A DNA stretch of 64,000 bases from Pseudoips prasinana (Eukaryota; Arthropoda; Insecta; Lepidoptera; Nolidae): assembly GCA_951640165.1 (NCBI GenBank), contig OX621250.1:18749501-18813500 (forward strand). Direction: 5' to 3'. Made by a program: the position numbers and the translations under genes. Numbering within the stretch: position 1 is the stretch's first letter; each line of letters begins with the position of its first letter. This document shows positions 12,828-27,500 of this stretch, in pieces. The notes below the pieces were generated by a model. It was not told the DNA's origin, searched no databases, and was given only the letters and a program-made list of their open reading frames with translations.

Positions 12828-14739
12828 TTTGTAAGCTATGCATAACTATATATAATAAATTATAAGAGAAATTCACGTTATTGTTCTGAAGTTTATTTCT
12901 CTTATCTTAATAGCACAAAAATGGTTTGAAGAATTATGAACTTCATAGAACGAGATCTTGAGATTTTGTCTGACCTATGGAGTTGAAATTTTGTTAATTG
13001 TACACTCAAACAACAAGTAGTTAAAAAAACAAGTTTAGTAACAACAGTGCTATCATGTGTTGTAAATATCTACTGTAAATGCTGTCAGCAGTACATTTTC
13101 AGCCTAACCCAAAAACGAGTAATTTAGTAAATTTATTTCATTAAAACTAAATTAGTAGATGCTCTGTTGAATTTATCATCATTTGATGAACAAATGCTTG
13201 TAACTTTATAACAGCGCCACTAAATCCCAAACTTTTGATACTACCTACAGTATAACTTTTAGTAATTATGGGTTTGGTACTTAGATGTACGAGTACGAAT
13301 TTGGTATTTCTATTAACAACTACGTCGATATTAACGTCTGATTAATACAACTGAGTGACTTCTTCAAAGTCATTAATGTGTAAATAGGTCAGCCACAAAT
13401 TAAGGGGTTTTGTAAACCGCAAGAGCGATGGAGCGTTGGTTGATTTTTAATTAAAATGTTGGTAACTTGAGTCAAGGCTGTCGTGTTAATGAATCAACGA
13501 TTTCTGTTCGTTTCGATATTGCATTGTTTCCGGTCTCATTCATTAAGGGCTTGTTACATTTGTTTCTATTTTGGACTAATGAGTTTGATTAAAGATCTGA
13601 TTGTTAGTCTATAATACTGATACTGAGTGTCGATTTTTGGTTAAATACTGTCGTTATAGTTTCATTTCAGCAACATTAGTTGTACCGACATTTATGCTAA
13701 TTATTACAATTATGCTTATAAAGCACTGTGTAGCACAATTGTAATAATTTTTAGTTTTAATACCAGCAATATTGTTTTGTTTTTGTTTTAAATCTAACTA
13801 AGCTGTCTTTCACTTTCATGCTTTTAAATATGGATATAATTTTTCTTATTCTTCAATTCATATTTTTATTTACCATAATATGGACTTTATCTTTGTTTAT
13901 AATCAATTCATTGAAAAAAATATATACGACTATCTCTATATCATACAGAGAACAGTTAAAATTGGTTTACTAACTACGAACAAATCGCGTTATAATTTAT
14001 GATAATAATTTCGAATAGAACTTTATTTATAAATACCGATACAAATAAATAATAAATTAAATACAAATAAAGAATACATAACATATATTCCTATAAATAT
14101 ATATTTTTTGTAAATTATAGGAATATATATGTTTTATAAGAAATATATACGGCACCCTTATACGGCATTTTATAACTACTTGGTTTAAAATAAACCTTAA
14201 GCTTGTCTTAGTTATGCAAAAAAGTGAAGCAGGGCTCATTGAGGCTTACGACATAACGGCCTTGTTAATTTATACTTTTTACTAGAACAATATTAATTAT
14301 ACGATAACCTACCAATGACACGTCCACTTAATTAAAAGTCAAATTTGGGTACTTAATTATAATTTTCAATAAGGCCGTAACTGTTATTTAATTTCTGCGC
14401 AATATCAATTAATTTCTAATGCGCTTAGAATAGATTTAGGTAAATAAATGAGTGATTTTTAAATCTATTACAATTACTTATTAGCTAAAATATGCACCCG
14501 TTAGTTACAACAAAATATCTGGATTTTTTATTTTAGTATTAAAAGTACTAAGGATACTTCAACAACAGCTTGTATTCGTTAAGTTAATCTGTAGTTGCTC
14601 GCAAATTAAAGAATAAAAGTATAATAAACAAACAAGTGAGAAAGTAGTAAATCTACTAAACTCAATAATAACCACTGTCATTCATATCTTAATCTCATCA
14701 AACCACCTTGGCTACAATAAAATACTGAAAAATCCTACA

Positions 14740-15537
14740 CAATCAAACAAAATGTGACTTGTGCACGAACACAGATCAACATTGCAATTAACTCACACAA
14801 ACATGCACTGACATTTTCTTGGTGTGCTATTAACCCCGCCCAAAACAAAATTCGACCAATCCGGGAGTGGTGTAGGCATAGATCGTTGTGGCAACACGCC
14901 TCATGTTTTTCGTCACGGAACAGCGACTCAGGCGCGACTCACACATTGTTAATGTTAGCGCTCTTCGCTTTGAAGATACCGGATCCCAAGCTTCGTGCTG
15001 TCTCGTTCCCACACCGGTTTAGTCCAGATCAACATTGCTTGCTGAAAGTTTACAAAAGTCTGTTATAAAATAAAATTATGAGTCGTTGCTTACTTTGTAT
15101 ACTAATTAATTAGCAAGTTATCGTATACTGAAATAATTTATTACAAAATAAGTGATTTTCTTTAAAAAATTTGAATTCGGCTCACCGTTAAGCATCATAA
15201 ACAATCGGTTGATAGAAAGAGACAAAGGATCAGGTGAAGCGGTTTCGAAGGCTGTGGAGGCGGCTAGTTTGACCATTTTTTTTTGGTCCGTTGATTGTGA
15301 AAGATTACACTTGAGAGTCGAAATACATCTTTACATCACACGTCAGTGGGCACTGAGCTGTCTTCAAAGTAACACGGATTAGACACACGCAGTTTCCTTT
15401 ACGTAACTATGTCTGCGTTTATGCTGTGATAGTGAAAGACTGATTTAGTGATCTTTTGGACTTTTGCATGTGTTTGGACTAATTTGGTGATTAGAACTCC
15501 ACTTCTTCGCTGAACAAATCCTTACTTCATTACGTCG
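14740..15537 (+). promoter_or_regulatory. Candidate gsb promoter-proximal region
   Basis: Less AT-rich than its surroundings (clearest at 14830-15030) and directly upstream of exon 1. It contains a CCAAT-type sequence (CGACCAATCCGG, about 14855), a Grainyhead/CP2-like CACCGGTTT (about 15012), and an exact 14-bp direct repeat CAGATCAACATTGC at 14772-14785 and 15025-15038. No convincing TATA box was placed. Open frames here (14754-15068 and its antisense) have no recognisable domain and are taken as chance. Function is inferred from position. Confidence 0.35.
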
Positions 15538-15592
15538 ATGGCTGTATCAACATTGAATATGACTCCATACTTCACTGGATATTCTTTTCAAG
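15538..15592 (+). CDS. gsb: gsb coding exon 1 (18 codons + 1 base)
   Basis: Encodes [18 protein letters not shown] and the first base of a Gly codon, then donor GTGAGC. This closely resembles the conserved N-terminus of insect gsb. The ATG at 15538 is chosen because an in-frame TGA lies at 15511-15513 with no other ATG between. The last G joins GT at 31351 to give Gly, so the protein reads ...[13 protein letters not shown]. The exon is too short for ORF finding and lies 15.8 kb from the next exon. The start context is ordinary (T at -3, G at +4). I could not place the transcription start. Confidence 0.9.
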
Positions 15593-18500
15593 GTGAGCCT
15601 TCAGTCGCTATGTAATTACTTCCTATATGTTATCTTGAATAACTCCCATATGCGCACAAACCTTATGCTTTTATATTTTACTCATTGCTTCCGAACATCA
15701 ATAGAACTTGTAAATATAGGTATTTATTTTCCTTGACACGTTACCAATATTATTATTTGTTTCTAGCAAAAGGAACTTCTCTTTGGTAGTTCGTAAAAAA
15801 CATGTTACTTTTGATTTAGGTATCACTTTATACTTTTATATTTTATTAGTACTTTTAATTTTCTTTCCGACATTAGATAATAATTAATAATTAACCAACC
15901 TAGAATATCTCACTTACACTTTGAAACTAATTTTGTAGAAAAGCCGGCGCGCCGCGTCACACGCGGCGCGCCGGCTTTTCTCATTCTCAAACCCTTTTAT
16001 ATTCATTAATAGATATTAAATTGCTTAAGCCAAATTGATTTTAACATTTTTCAAACGTGGCTTCTTTTTTATTTGTTTCATCATTAATTAAACCCCAAAT
16101 TATAACTTTGCGGCTTTGAGTTATAAAGTAATAAATAAAACATGTTGTTTCACTCATGATTAGCTGATTGATTAGCAGCTGATTATATATCAGTTAGATT
16201 TTAAATTATGTCATAAACTCGTCGGCCGCTCTTCCAACTAAAGGACCCGAAACGATCATAAAACTATAAAATCATGAGAAATTACAAAGTGCCTTTACAG
16301 CTACCCATATAACAATATTTCATCTTCGCGCGTCGGGCATAGGACGGACAAATAAAATGCACCTAACTTTTTCTTGTTTATAACTGAACCTTGTTTAGAC
16401 TACACTTTCTGGAATGGTCAAGGACCGTAAGCTATAGAAAGTGATTTGTCTCTGTTTCAATAAAGCATTTCTGTCACGACTGATCTATTGTCATATTCGA
16501 GTCATTGTCCGAATGATCTTGATCTTAATTGAAGAAGAATAATACAGAGAATTGATTTAATTTTAACATTAAGTTATCTGATGGCTGTAAGCTGACTAGG
16601 AATTAGGACTAGGAATTGACCAAAGAGGTACCTCTTTGGTCAATTCCTAATAGTTCATTGTTATCACGATTTTTCAAAGGACTTCATCAAGATTGTTATT
16701 GTATATCTACTTCCATATGGCTAGCTTATTTATTGGCTATGGATGCTATATATAATTAAAATAGTATATTATTTCAAATTAATGATTCAGATATAACTTA
16801 TATTGTTCTCCATAAATGATCTCCGAATTTATATTAAAAACGCTCACATGAATTTTACGACGTTAAAATTTAGAGAAATTATTACCCGTCGTAAAATTAC
16901 TGAATAACTTTTGTTTTCTAAGCGTTCTGTCGTTTCTGTGTATTGAAGTGTTATTACTGGCGACAGTTTTTTACGAGTATCTAAAGTTTCATGGACAAAT
17001 GTTCGTAAATAGTATTTTGTGTTGGTTTCGAAGTTTTTTTATCAACTGTACAATAGTTCCTTGTATTATTTTAAACTGGTATTTCCCAAAAATGGACTGA
17101 TAAAAGGCTATAGGTAAACACGTCATTTAGGAGCTGCAAATCGTTTTTATTATATTAGGTAAAGTAAAACAGCCCGTTTATGTTTTATTTCATAAGGTTT
17201 AATTTAAATACGGCATTGTTTCCCCTGCGGCTGAACTTTAAGATCATTTCAAAGGCTTACCGTGTATAAATAACAACGAACACTGCTCCAAAAAGCTCTC
17301 GCACTGACGGTTTTACACATAAATCATTACCATACGAAAACATTTCGACTGCATTGTTAAAAATGTCACTTCGACTTATGACCTGTTTCGTCTAAGGCAA
17401 ATTAAAAAGAAAGAGACAAATATTATTGAAAAGGGTTGTGAGAAGAGTGCGATCACATTAAAGAATGCCGACGACGCTGATGTGGATACTCTGTCACAGT
17501 TTATGATTATTTATACTTATTTCAGAATTAAAGCAATTTACTACATGCAGTTAAATATAATACATGCTTTATTTATATTAAATAAATAAGAATTTTACAG
17601 ACATTTTAAGTAATATCACATACATAGATGACTATAGACCATGATAATAAGACAATGTAATAAATTGTCTTTAAACAAATATACTTTAATTTTAAGTAAT
17701 AAAAGAAGATTTTCCTTAGCACTAACTACTATGACTACTAAAACAAAATGAATGGAATCGTATATTAATGGACCATCTAATAAAATGTTAAAAGTTAAGT
17801 TACATACTTTTGGTTATGTATGTATGACTCATGTCAGCGTCGCGCCTCGTAGTCAAGTGAGCCGGCTTGAGAGCCCTTTCAAATAAATGACTCGATTTTT
17901 AATTCGACTTCAAATTATAAGACTTTCTGAAGTATAAATCGGGATTAGTGTCTTTTAAGTTCATCTGATATGCTCGCAAACATTACAAAACGTTTGTCCA
18001 AAGTTTAAGAGGATGGAAGATTATTTACAAATATGCAGCCATCGGTAATTTGTTGGAGTTAAATGGTTCTCATTTTGATTTGCTTGGTATATGTTCATTA
18101 TATTTGTCGAAAGTTGTACGTATAGTAGTAAATATTACTTCTCATTAAAACTTGAAACTTAAGCACCATACTTATCTAATACTAAATATGCATAATGATG
18201 CATTTGTGTGGAGCTTAAGTTTTAGTATGAAAGCTAATGTCGATATCAGTAGGTGTATATAATACTAGTGATGAGAGGAACGGGCGATCAGATGCGCCCG
18301 CGGCTAGGTGACGGACGCGATGAAGCGCGATACTGATCGCTAACTTGGCTGCACCTTGTAATTTTCTTCGCAAACCAGCGAATTCTCACTCCACGTTGTG
18401 CTTTAAATATTTTATTGGGATCCCGGTTACATATTTGACATTAATGAGGTTTGTTTTTATTAACTCTGATGTATCATAAATTCTTCTCCCAATTAGACCT

Positions 18501-21500
18501 AAAAGATGCAGCCAATTATAAGGGTAATACTCACATCAAAAGCATTGGATTTTTGACCTTTATGTGGAGTTCAGTACCATAATCAAGGTTTAGTCACATT
18601 CATATCACGGGCCGACAAGCGGTGCACATCTCTGCGCACGCACACTGCTCAGCGCGGCGCGCCCGCGCGGATCAAAGGCACCGACAGGCTCTTTTAGCCG
18701 CATAATATGACGCGCCCCCCGCCTCCGCCCGCGGCCGGCGAAATGCTTCGCCGCCCGATCAACCTTCAGGGCGCTTACTTGCCATTACTTATGCCGATCT
18801 ATTAATAAACAAATTGATATAACGGATATTTAAAGCGGGACCTTTGATGAACGTCATGTCATTTTAATCAAAATCAGTTTATTAGATAATCTGGTCTATC
18901 TGGGGTTGGCAGGTTTTGTAAGTATACATATATCTATTACAGTAGATAGTTTAGTTCAAACACTTTTGCATTTGTAATTTCTACTAGATTTCCTTTGAGT
19001 TAGTGACTTATTTATCTGGCTATAATAATCGCAGTTTGCTTAACAATACAAGTTACACAGCTGAGATGAAGGTGATGAAACTTAAAACGATTATCAGATT
19101 TACGAAGATCAAAATCTTAACAGCCCGAAGCGATGAGCATTCGCGACAATAGGAACCTTTCTTTTGTACAATTATTTTTTGCTTTTAATGATTACGATTA
19201 TTTAAACTTATGATAAGCCTTCCCTAAGTCAATAAGATATTAAACTTTAATTGGACATTTATGAAATCCTTTCTTTCCATTTTGAGTCAACTAAGTATTC
19301 AATTTTATTCTTGATATCAAATAACATCAATGTATTCTAGGGATTTGTAAAAAGCCGGACAACTAACCTGTACCTATACATTGGAGCCATTTGACTGATC
19401 ATAAATAGTATCTAAATCTACATAGTGACATGTTTCAAGTGCTCATAAGCTACCTAATAGTTCTGATTGCTAGAAATATTATTATGTTACTATGTACAAA
19501 TTTTAATGGGTAGGGAAATTTTTAACTATACGGAATATATATTATTTTGATTGTAAGCCGACTACAAGTAGACAAGGTACGCCATGAAATATACCTACGC
19601 CATAAAATATAAAAGGGTGTCACATCAAGTATTTAAACCTGTTACTTATAAAAATACATACGGTTATTAAATACTCTCGTGACACTACACCGAAAAAATA
19701 TCGGTTATATTTCATACTCGCTAGCCGAGAGTATGGTGGCAAACGCGACGCGGGCAGCAGCATCCTCCATTACCATTTCTATGCATTCATATCGATTAAA
19801 TGCCCTCTCTGATCTTCAATCGGACGAGAAGTCCACTGTTTCGCGTTTTAACTTAGCACGCGACGGTTTCACTAGACGACCCTAAAATGTTATGACCCTC
19901 TCATGCATCCCCTCGCCAATAACAGCCCAGAAGCTTGAACTCCAAAGGGTACCCTCCGGCGCGGGTGCTTAGTTTGTAGTTGTAGGTATTGCTAGACGGC
20001 TTGAGCCCACGCTCGCTGGTAATGTCCGGTGATGTAGTGAAACCCTTCTAGGCTACCTGAGAACAGCGTAATCTATACATATAATAAAATCGTAGGAAAG
20101 TCAAAACTGTACATTATATATTTTTTGAAAAGGATACTTGGGGCGTGATCTACAATCGATATCGAAGCTAAAAATATAGTTTTTAGAATTTTGGTCTGTG
20201 TGTCTGTTTGTCTCTATGTATGTCCGGGCTAAACTCAAAGTGCTGCATGGATTTACTTCAAATTTTGCATGAGTATTACTAAGAGGACGGGTCAACATAT
20301 AGGCTACTATTATCAAGCTATCATCTACAGAGGAGGAGCTGTGATAATTTATAAAATATAGGTACGCAGTTTATTGTACTATTCGGTTATGATGTGACTT
20401 GGCACGAAAAAGTGTAAGTTGTTTCCAATTTTTCACACCTATTACACCACCTTTATAGGTGTGAAAATTTTGGTATTGACAAATGGGAAAGCCTGAACAC
20501 TTTTCATGCTAATTAGGTGAAAATAAAATGTAATAATATATTAAAAATAAAATAATATAATATAATAAAATTTAAACATACAATATAATAAAATTCATAA
20601 TAAAATGTAATACTACAAAATTTTAATAAAATTTGTAACCATGATAAGTATCTACTGTATAAGAACTGATTTCAAAAGTTTGGTAATAATACCACAACCA
20701 ATTGAAACAGCGACAGCGCTGTTCTTTAGAATCCTAATTAATGTACATATATAACATGCATCACATTAGGTTAAGCAACTAGAATCGCGGTCGGTCCATA
20801 CATGGGTGACCTCTTAAGTGGTATAATTTCTGAGCGTCTCCTGCTTCGGAGGTTACGTTAAGCTGTCGGTCCCGGTTGTAGCCATTAGGCAACCGTGTTA
20901 AGGCATGACATAGTCCTAATGGGCGGCTTGAACAACTCTAACACTATGTAACCACTGCCTATCTATACGATATGTAAGTATCACATTGTGCTTTGAAAGT
21001 TCGATTACATTTTATGTATGACACCGGCTAGTCAATAGCTACATACTAGCTAAACATTTCAGTATTGAAAGCTTAGCCCCTTTGCTACAAGCATGCCTAA
21101 AATATGGCAGACGCCATTATTTAACTATTGTTTAGTCTAGAATGTGTGCCGCTTGACGTACATATATAACCCAGTATAGACTCCAGCTCTCACAAATGTC
21201 TAATAATATCTAAGCTATCAAATTGTGATTATGTTTAAGATGCTATACCTAAAATTAGAGAAATAAATGTTCTATTATTTAAAAAGTGTCTTGTCGCTCT
21301 TGTCATATATATTTTATACATATTTTTCAATTTGTATTTTCATCTTTATCGCATTGAATACATTCGTTAGTTAAGTGTTCATAGCAAAATGGTAAGAAGC
21401 TTTAGAAGATTTCTGTCGTGTCCTAATGCTTCAAAGGCGAGCTTAAAAATACTTATAAAACTTATTAGTCTGAAAACAATATCTGTAATGATGCCCTGTC

Positions 21501-24500
21501 GATAGATGCATATTAAGTCTACAGTTACAATATAATGTGTAGGGACTAGAGATGTAAAATGACTGAATATGACTAGTCACAATTGTCATAAATCTTAAAT
21601 GACCGGTCATTTATTGTCAAATTCAGTCAATTTGACTCAAATATTATTGTCTATTCTCGACTACCACCCAATTATTTATTTATTTAGGTACCCAATTTAT
21701 ATGCAAGTTTAAATGAAGCAACGTTATATTTTGTCATGTCATTGTTTATTATATCATGAGAGGATAAGACGACATCAAAGTCGATGCGCGAGGCGATGCG
21801 ACGTTGCCATTTTGTCTTAAATGCACGCATGATTAGAAATGTTAAATGATTAACATTATATAATAATACTATAAGTTATAAAAACCACTTTTTTATTTCA
21901 ATTTCAGTAATATTTTAGTACCAACTTCTGTTGGTACTAAAATATTACTGAAATCAAATTGACTGAAAATTACCATTTTTGACCAATTTGACCGTAAATG
22001 ACAGTCAGTCTAATTCAGTCACTTCAGTCATTTTCAACAGTAGTAGGGACTCATTTAATAGAGCTACCTCTATGGATTTACAAAGTGGCTTTAAAATCTG
22101 ATTCCATCGGGATTTCCGTCAATTTTTTATTTGTTGGTCCATTAGACTTCATGAAACATTATTGTATTTTTAATTGATTATTTCCTCCTGAGGTTTATGA
22201 AATTCCTTAAACAACAATTTTGATTATATTCGTTGGTGCGTGAAGGCATAAAGTACTGGACAATGATATTTTATGAAAATTGCAGTCTAACATACCGATG
22301 TTAGACTGCAATTTTCATAAAATATCATTACAACCAAACATTTAGATCTATACTTTAATGTATTTAAGTTGAGTATGTTTCGCCGGACCGTCTCAACTGG
22401 GTCGTCTTGAAACCTATATATAGATGGAAATGCTGAATTTGTTTCGCTGGGTTTTCCCAAAAGGTAAACCAAAGATAATGTAATACTAACGATTAAAATT
22501 TCGTTGATAATAAATTAAATAAGATTCATCTCTTCTTCAGCTTTTCATACAATCCGCATACCTAAATATCTATATATAGCTAGAAATAATGAAGTAGCAT
22601 TTTCATCATTATAATCATCATATCAGCCGTAAGACGCCCACCGCTGGACAAATCCTCTCCCAAGGATCTCTCTCAACTTAATATTACATACTAGAAACAT
22701 GTTCTGACTATTTACAAGCGCTTTTTCAGAGTCTACGTGAATAAAAACCATTTTTTATTTTAATCCCACTAACACAATTACTGTTCACTTACACACTTAG
22801 GCAGGGTTCCAAACCAATACCTACAATACCGGCAAATAATTCGCATTGATCGATACCCAGTTATATAAACGCAGTTGATACATTAACTTTATTATTATAA
22901 GTTAGATAAGAAATCGTATCGCTGGTGTAGCTATTGTGAAATATTTAATAGTTCACAATTGCTCTACAAATATTTATTTATTACCTACAACAATAATAAT
23001 AGCGAATGCGGTTTTATCTAGAATAATCATTTTGTAGCATTTGGAGACCTAGCTCCGCTTCATCTCGTGATAATGCACGAAAAGAATTTCCCGAAAAATG
23101 AAGTCCAGCTAGATTGTTTATTCAAACTCGAAAAACAATATGCTCAAATATTACTACTAATTTCAACTGTACTTATTTCAAAATTCTGATTGTGATTTGA
23201 AAATATATATATCACTTGTCACAAACATGTAATTATAATTCTCTTATGTTGTGTTCTATTCCATTAGAAATAAAGTATTATAATTTTACATAATACTAAT
23301 AATATCCTGGGACATTATTCACACACGGCCATCTGATCCCAAAATAAGCAGAGCTTATACAATGCAAACCAGATAACTGATGTATTACATATTATACTAT
23401 TTTTCTAAGATAGATATAGATGGTAAACTAAGAGAATTTGCAATTGAATTTGAATTTCATCTTCTTTATACTTCATCATCTAAAACTATGTTTACAATAA
23501 ATATTTAAATTTAAATACGACGCCGAATCTATAGAAGACAAGAAATGATAAACCCACTTCCCTTTTTGTATTTAAAAATACATATTACCTTGTTTGTGCT
23601 TGCACTAATCAATGAGGTTATTAATTAAAAAACAATATTTTTTACTATTTTTGTTAAATGATTTTCGAAAGTAGCAGCATGTTTGTTTGGAATAATATGA
23701 ATCTTTAAAAAACTAAAACTAATTTTTATAGTGCCTAAAATTACCTCTTCAATTGATTACCAAGATGGATTTCTTATCAGCAGCGCTAATACAGGGTATA
23801 ATATTTTATCACATCGAACAGTTTGATTTGTTCCTGGACTTAGTATTATTTTTAATAGCGCGGAAACCTATAGTTAGAATATTTACTCTACTCTATATGA
23901 GTAGTAGCCCACTTGGTTGAAAGCTTTACAGTTTAACTTTACACAAGTACCTATATAAATACCCTGTACATAAAAATATTTCTCGTTAAATAGTACCTAT
24001 AGGATAAACAAATTTTTCAAACGAGTGTTTTTTTTTTATAAAAGCTAAATGAGCCAAACAATATAAGTTATTTAAGCTTTTTCAATGCGGTAAATAATGC
24101 GGGTTGTATTTATTAGTTTCTTGGCCAAATTCTATTGTTCAAGCGGCGAGTGTCGACGTCAAAGAGTCCATTTCGTGCAAGAAAAGAAAAGAATCCGTCA
24201 AATTAGTATATAACGCGTTATGAATACCGAATGAGGTCAAACAGGGCACTCTCAAACATAGCCTATTATAATAAAATAAAATATTCAGTTCCATTCATTA
24301 CTTACGTAGGTACGTACATTATATTCAGCTCTGACATGCCGAAAGGCGTTGCCTCAGTTTAAACAGTTGGCAACATGTTCAATAGGGAGACTCGTGTTTT
24401 AACAAATTATTAGAAAGAGGTTTTGTTTTCCCTGCAGCCGTAGTTCCGCTTCGGGATTACAAAATATGAAATTAGTTGGTACAGTCTATACGTCGATGGA

Positions 24501-27500
24501 TACACTTTGACCTTGTCAGTATCTTTATTACAAAGGTAGTAAGAGTGATTTTTGTAGTGTAAGTGGAACCACTGTCTGGCATTTGCAGTATGTTTTTGCC
24601 CTGTCGATGAAAACAATTGTCAAGTTTTGTTTCACACATATTAGCGCATCACAGGGTCAATAAGTAATTTTCATGCTTATTGAATGTCGACAGTTAATAT
24701 TTATATTTGACAAAAGCTATCACCTAAACGAGTATGACCCGCCACAAGTATCTATGTTAACTCGTATGAAAGTATAATAGAATTCATTTGATACTCGATT
24801 GGTACATTTTGTGGCTGCGGCGAGCCACGCGACCACGGGCCACACAGAATAGTTTGAAGACTTGAAGAAGGCTTAATGGAATGACACAGCCTTTGTAAAC
24901 GCCGCCCAATTCTAATGCCTATTCAGATGGCATTTCACCTCTCTTTGTTGCTTGATTTCGGATAGTAATAGGTTATTTTATTAGCGTATAGATGAATTTT
25001 TAACGAGAAAAGAAATCTTGCGGCGAAGTAAATTGTTGGAACATGGTTAGGTATTTCAGTTTGAAAGCATTGAAATAAATTTACCTAGATTTTAATGTGG
25101 AGCATGTATTGTTAAATCTTTCCCTTGTTGATCGAATCAGATTTTATATGGTCTATACACACTTAGCTGTTATAATTCTATAGTTGTAGTAACACAGTTA
25201 TATATTATTCAATTTAACTAGCTGCAACCCGCTAACTACTTCTTTGACCATATCTGCGTTTTTATTCTTAGCCACGATGTTTATCTCACATTTACAAAAT
25301 TCAATTTCTTTATACATATAGGTTCAACAGTTAGTATAATTATACATATATACGCATAAAAAATATCTTGTGAGAGTCGCTGGAAGTCGCTGGATGCGGA
25401 TAGCGCAAGATCAGCGATGGTGGAAATATTTGGGGAGGCCTTTGTCCAGCAGTGGATCAGTCTTTTGCCTGATATGATGATGATAAAAATTACCGTCTAA
25501 GTCAAATCCTAAATAAAATTAAAAACATTGCAGCCCTACTTGTTGGATTTAGAAAAAGTAATGATAGGAGGTTATGATATTTTCATAAAAAATGTTTATA
25601 CATAATCTCACGTATCACACACATCCTTTCCAGAAAAAGTATTATAATATATGTGTTGACCCAATTATAACCATTTAGAGGGAATGATTCAAAACTGGGA
25701 CTCTGATAGATAAGATTTTATATTAGGTTTATGACATAAGTATGTTAGTGGTATTTAGTTTTTGTAGATATGCGGTTAGGTTATGCGTTTTCCTTTTTCT
25801 TAATTCTGCTGCTGAGATCTTTGTGATTGGATAGTCATCATAACGCTTAGTCATCACTATACAAAGCATGACGAAGCGTTTGGAGTCATCTACGTCTATA
25901 AACGCTCTTGTTACAAACCATTTAAAACAAGCTTTTATAAAAAAGTAAAATTCTCGTTTTGAGTCCGATTTATTGATAAAATTTGATTGCAATAATATAT
26001 AGAACAGCGATTAAAACTAAAAATGAATAAAATTAATGAAGATCTTTTGTGAACCTTTCAACATATATCTTAAATGCATTTTACTGTGTACACTTATTAA
26101 TTTGATTAAACGATATTCTAACTAGGTACTTACTTCATTTATATATGAGAAGTACACCTAAGTTTTATTTGTATCAGCAGTAACAGAAAGATCTCATACA
26201 CATAAGATTTTGTCAAAGTCCGCGATCACTCCGCAAACACTTATAGATGAAAACCGCCAGAATGATTCATTACTAAACGTCTCCGTGGTTCTAAGGGCAC
26301 GTTTAGCTAATCCACCTGTAGTTTTAAGCTACTAAGTCTGCAGACAAATAGATATACGACCTTATTCTGGTAGCAAGTGATTACGCTAGCTCATACATAA
26401 CACACATTACATTACTAATTAACTGCTGAATCTTCTGCCTTTCCGATGAGTTTTGCCGACTTTACTCACACCCACAGCACAATATTAACTAACTAACTAT
26501 ATAATTACTATCTCCAGGAGTGTATTCTATAACGACGGCAGGCATACCGACTTTTGTGTTCATTATTACCGTGCATAAATACTGTGGTGTAATGTGCAAT
26601 AATATCGTGTATATTTATTGACGAAAATAGATAACGTCTTTGCTCTCCGGAAAAGTCTTTCTCTCCGGAAAGTTGCGTATTTTGATATCCGCTGTGTTAG
26701 AGCTTAAGTTAAATTAATTAGTAATTTATGAAATTTCTAATAAATTTAACCGCTGCACTAACCTATAGATAATCTTTGTTGCATAAATACTCTTAAAACA
26801 GGTTGCGCCTTCATCATTTCTGTGCGAAGGCATAAACACCCGGAACATTAATTAGATTTTGTGAACTATGACCAAGTTCCTGCGAACCCACTATATAGTA
26901 CAGTGAGATCACCGTGAGGTTTGAAATGAGGTATGGTTAAATAATATGACTTCCCACTTCCCACTGTAGTAGTGTTGTTATACTCTGAGAACTTATAACA
27001 CATATTAAATTCCAGTTTCGTTTTTTACGTTTAAAAATAACCGCATAGAATTATGTAGTCTAATATAATAATCATATGACGGTTACAATAATAATATGCA
27101 TTAGTTACATCTTCCGTTTATTAATTTTCATTCAACATAGCAAATCTTCTTTGCACTTGAGGAAAACCTAGGTCTATAGAATTTTAGCCTCCTGCTTTTG
27201 AGCTGCCGATACTGTTTTTATAGTAGGTAATAGTAATAAATATCTTGGGACAACAAACACGCTGCCATCTGATCCGAAATCAGGCAAAGCCTGTACTATG
27301 GCAAACAAACAACTGATGAAGTGGTATACTTATGTATTTCTAAGTACATACACAGCGAAAAATCCCAGTAGCATCCTAGATTCGGGATATGAGCGGTGTT
27401 AAATCACCTGTAGAGTCTGAAAGTATGTACATACGTTCTTCTAGTACTTGATATTTTCCCGATCGATTTAGCTAGCGCTTGTACATACTGCGAAAGTTAT

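Larger units (their letters stand above)
9430..14740. other. AT-rich gsb upstream flank, no gene seen
   Basis: Listed separately: hairpins at 10749 and 12723-12827 and a (TA)n tract at 11726. An (ACTTT)n run lies at 11873-11892. Frames at 11315-11539, 11540-11776, 12126-12317, 12547-12729 and 14057-14239 have no recognisable domain. A GC-richer patch near 12240-12420 is unassigned. Confidence 0.6.

Noticed and set aside
14754..15068. 104-codon open frame upstream of gsb as an exon
   Set aside because: No domain, no splice context to exon 1, and an overlapping antisense frame; explained by locally higher GC.
15340..15350. Initiator (TCAGT) as the gsb transcription start
   Set aside because: No downstream promoter element at the right spacing and no TATA box; a 5-base match is not enough.
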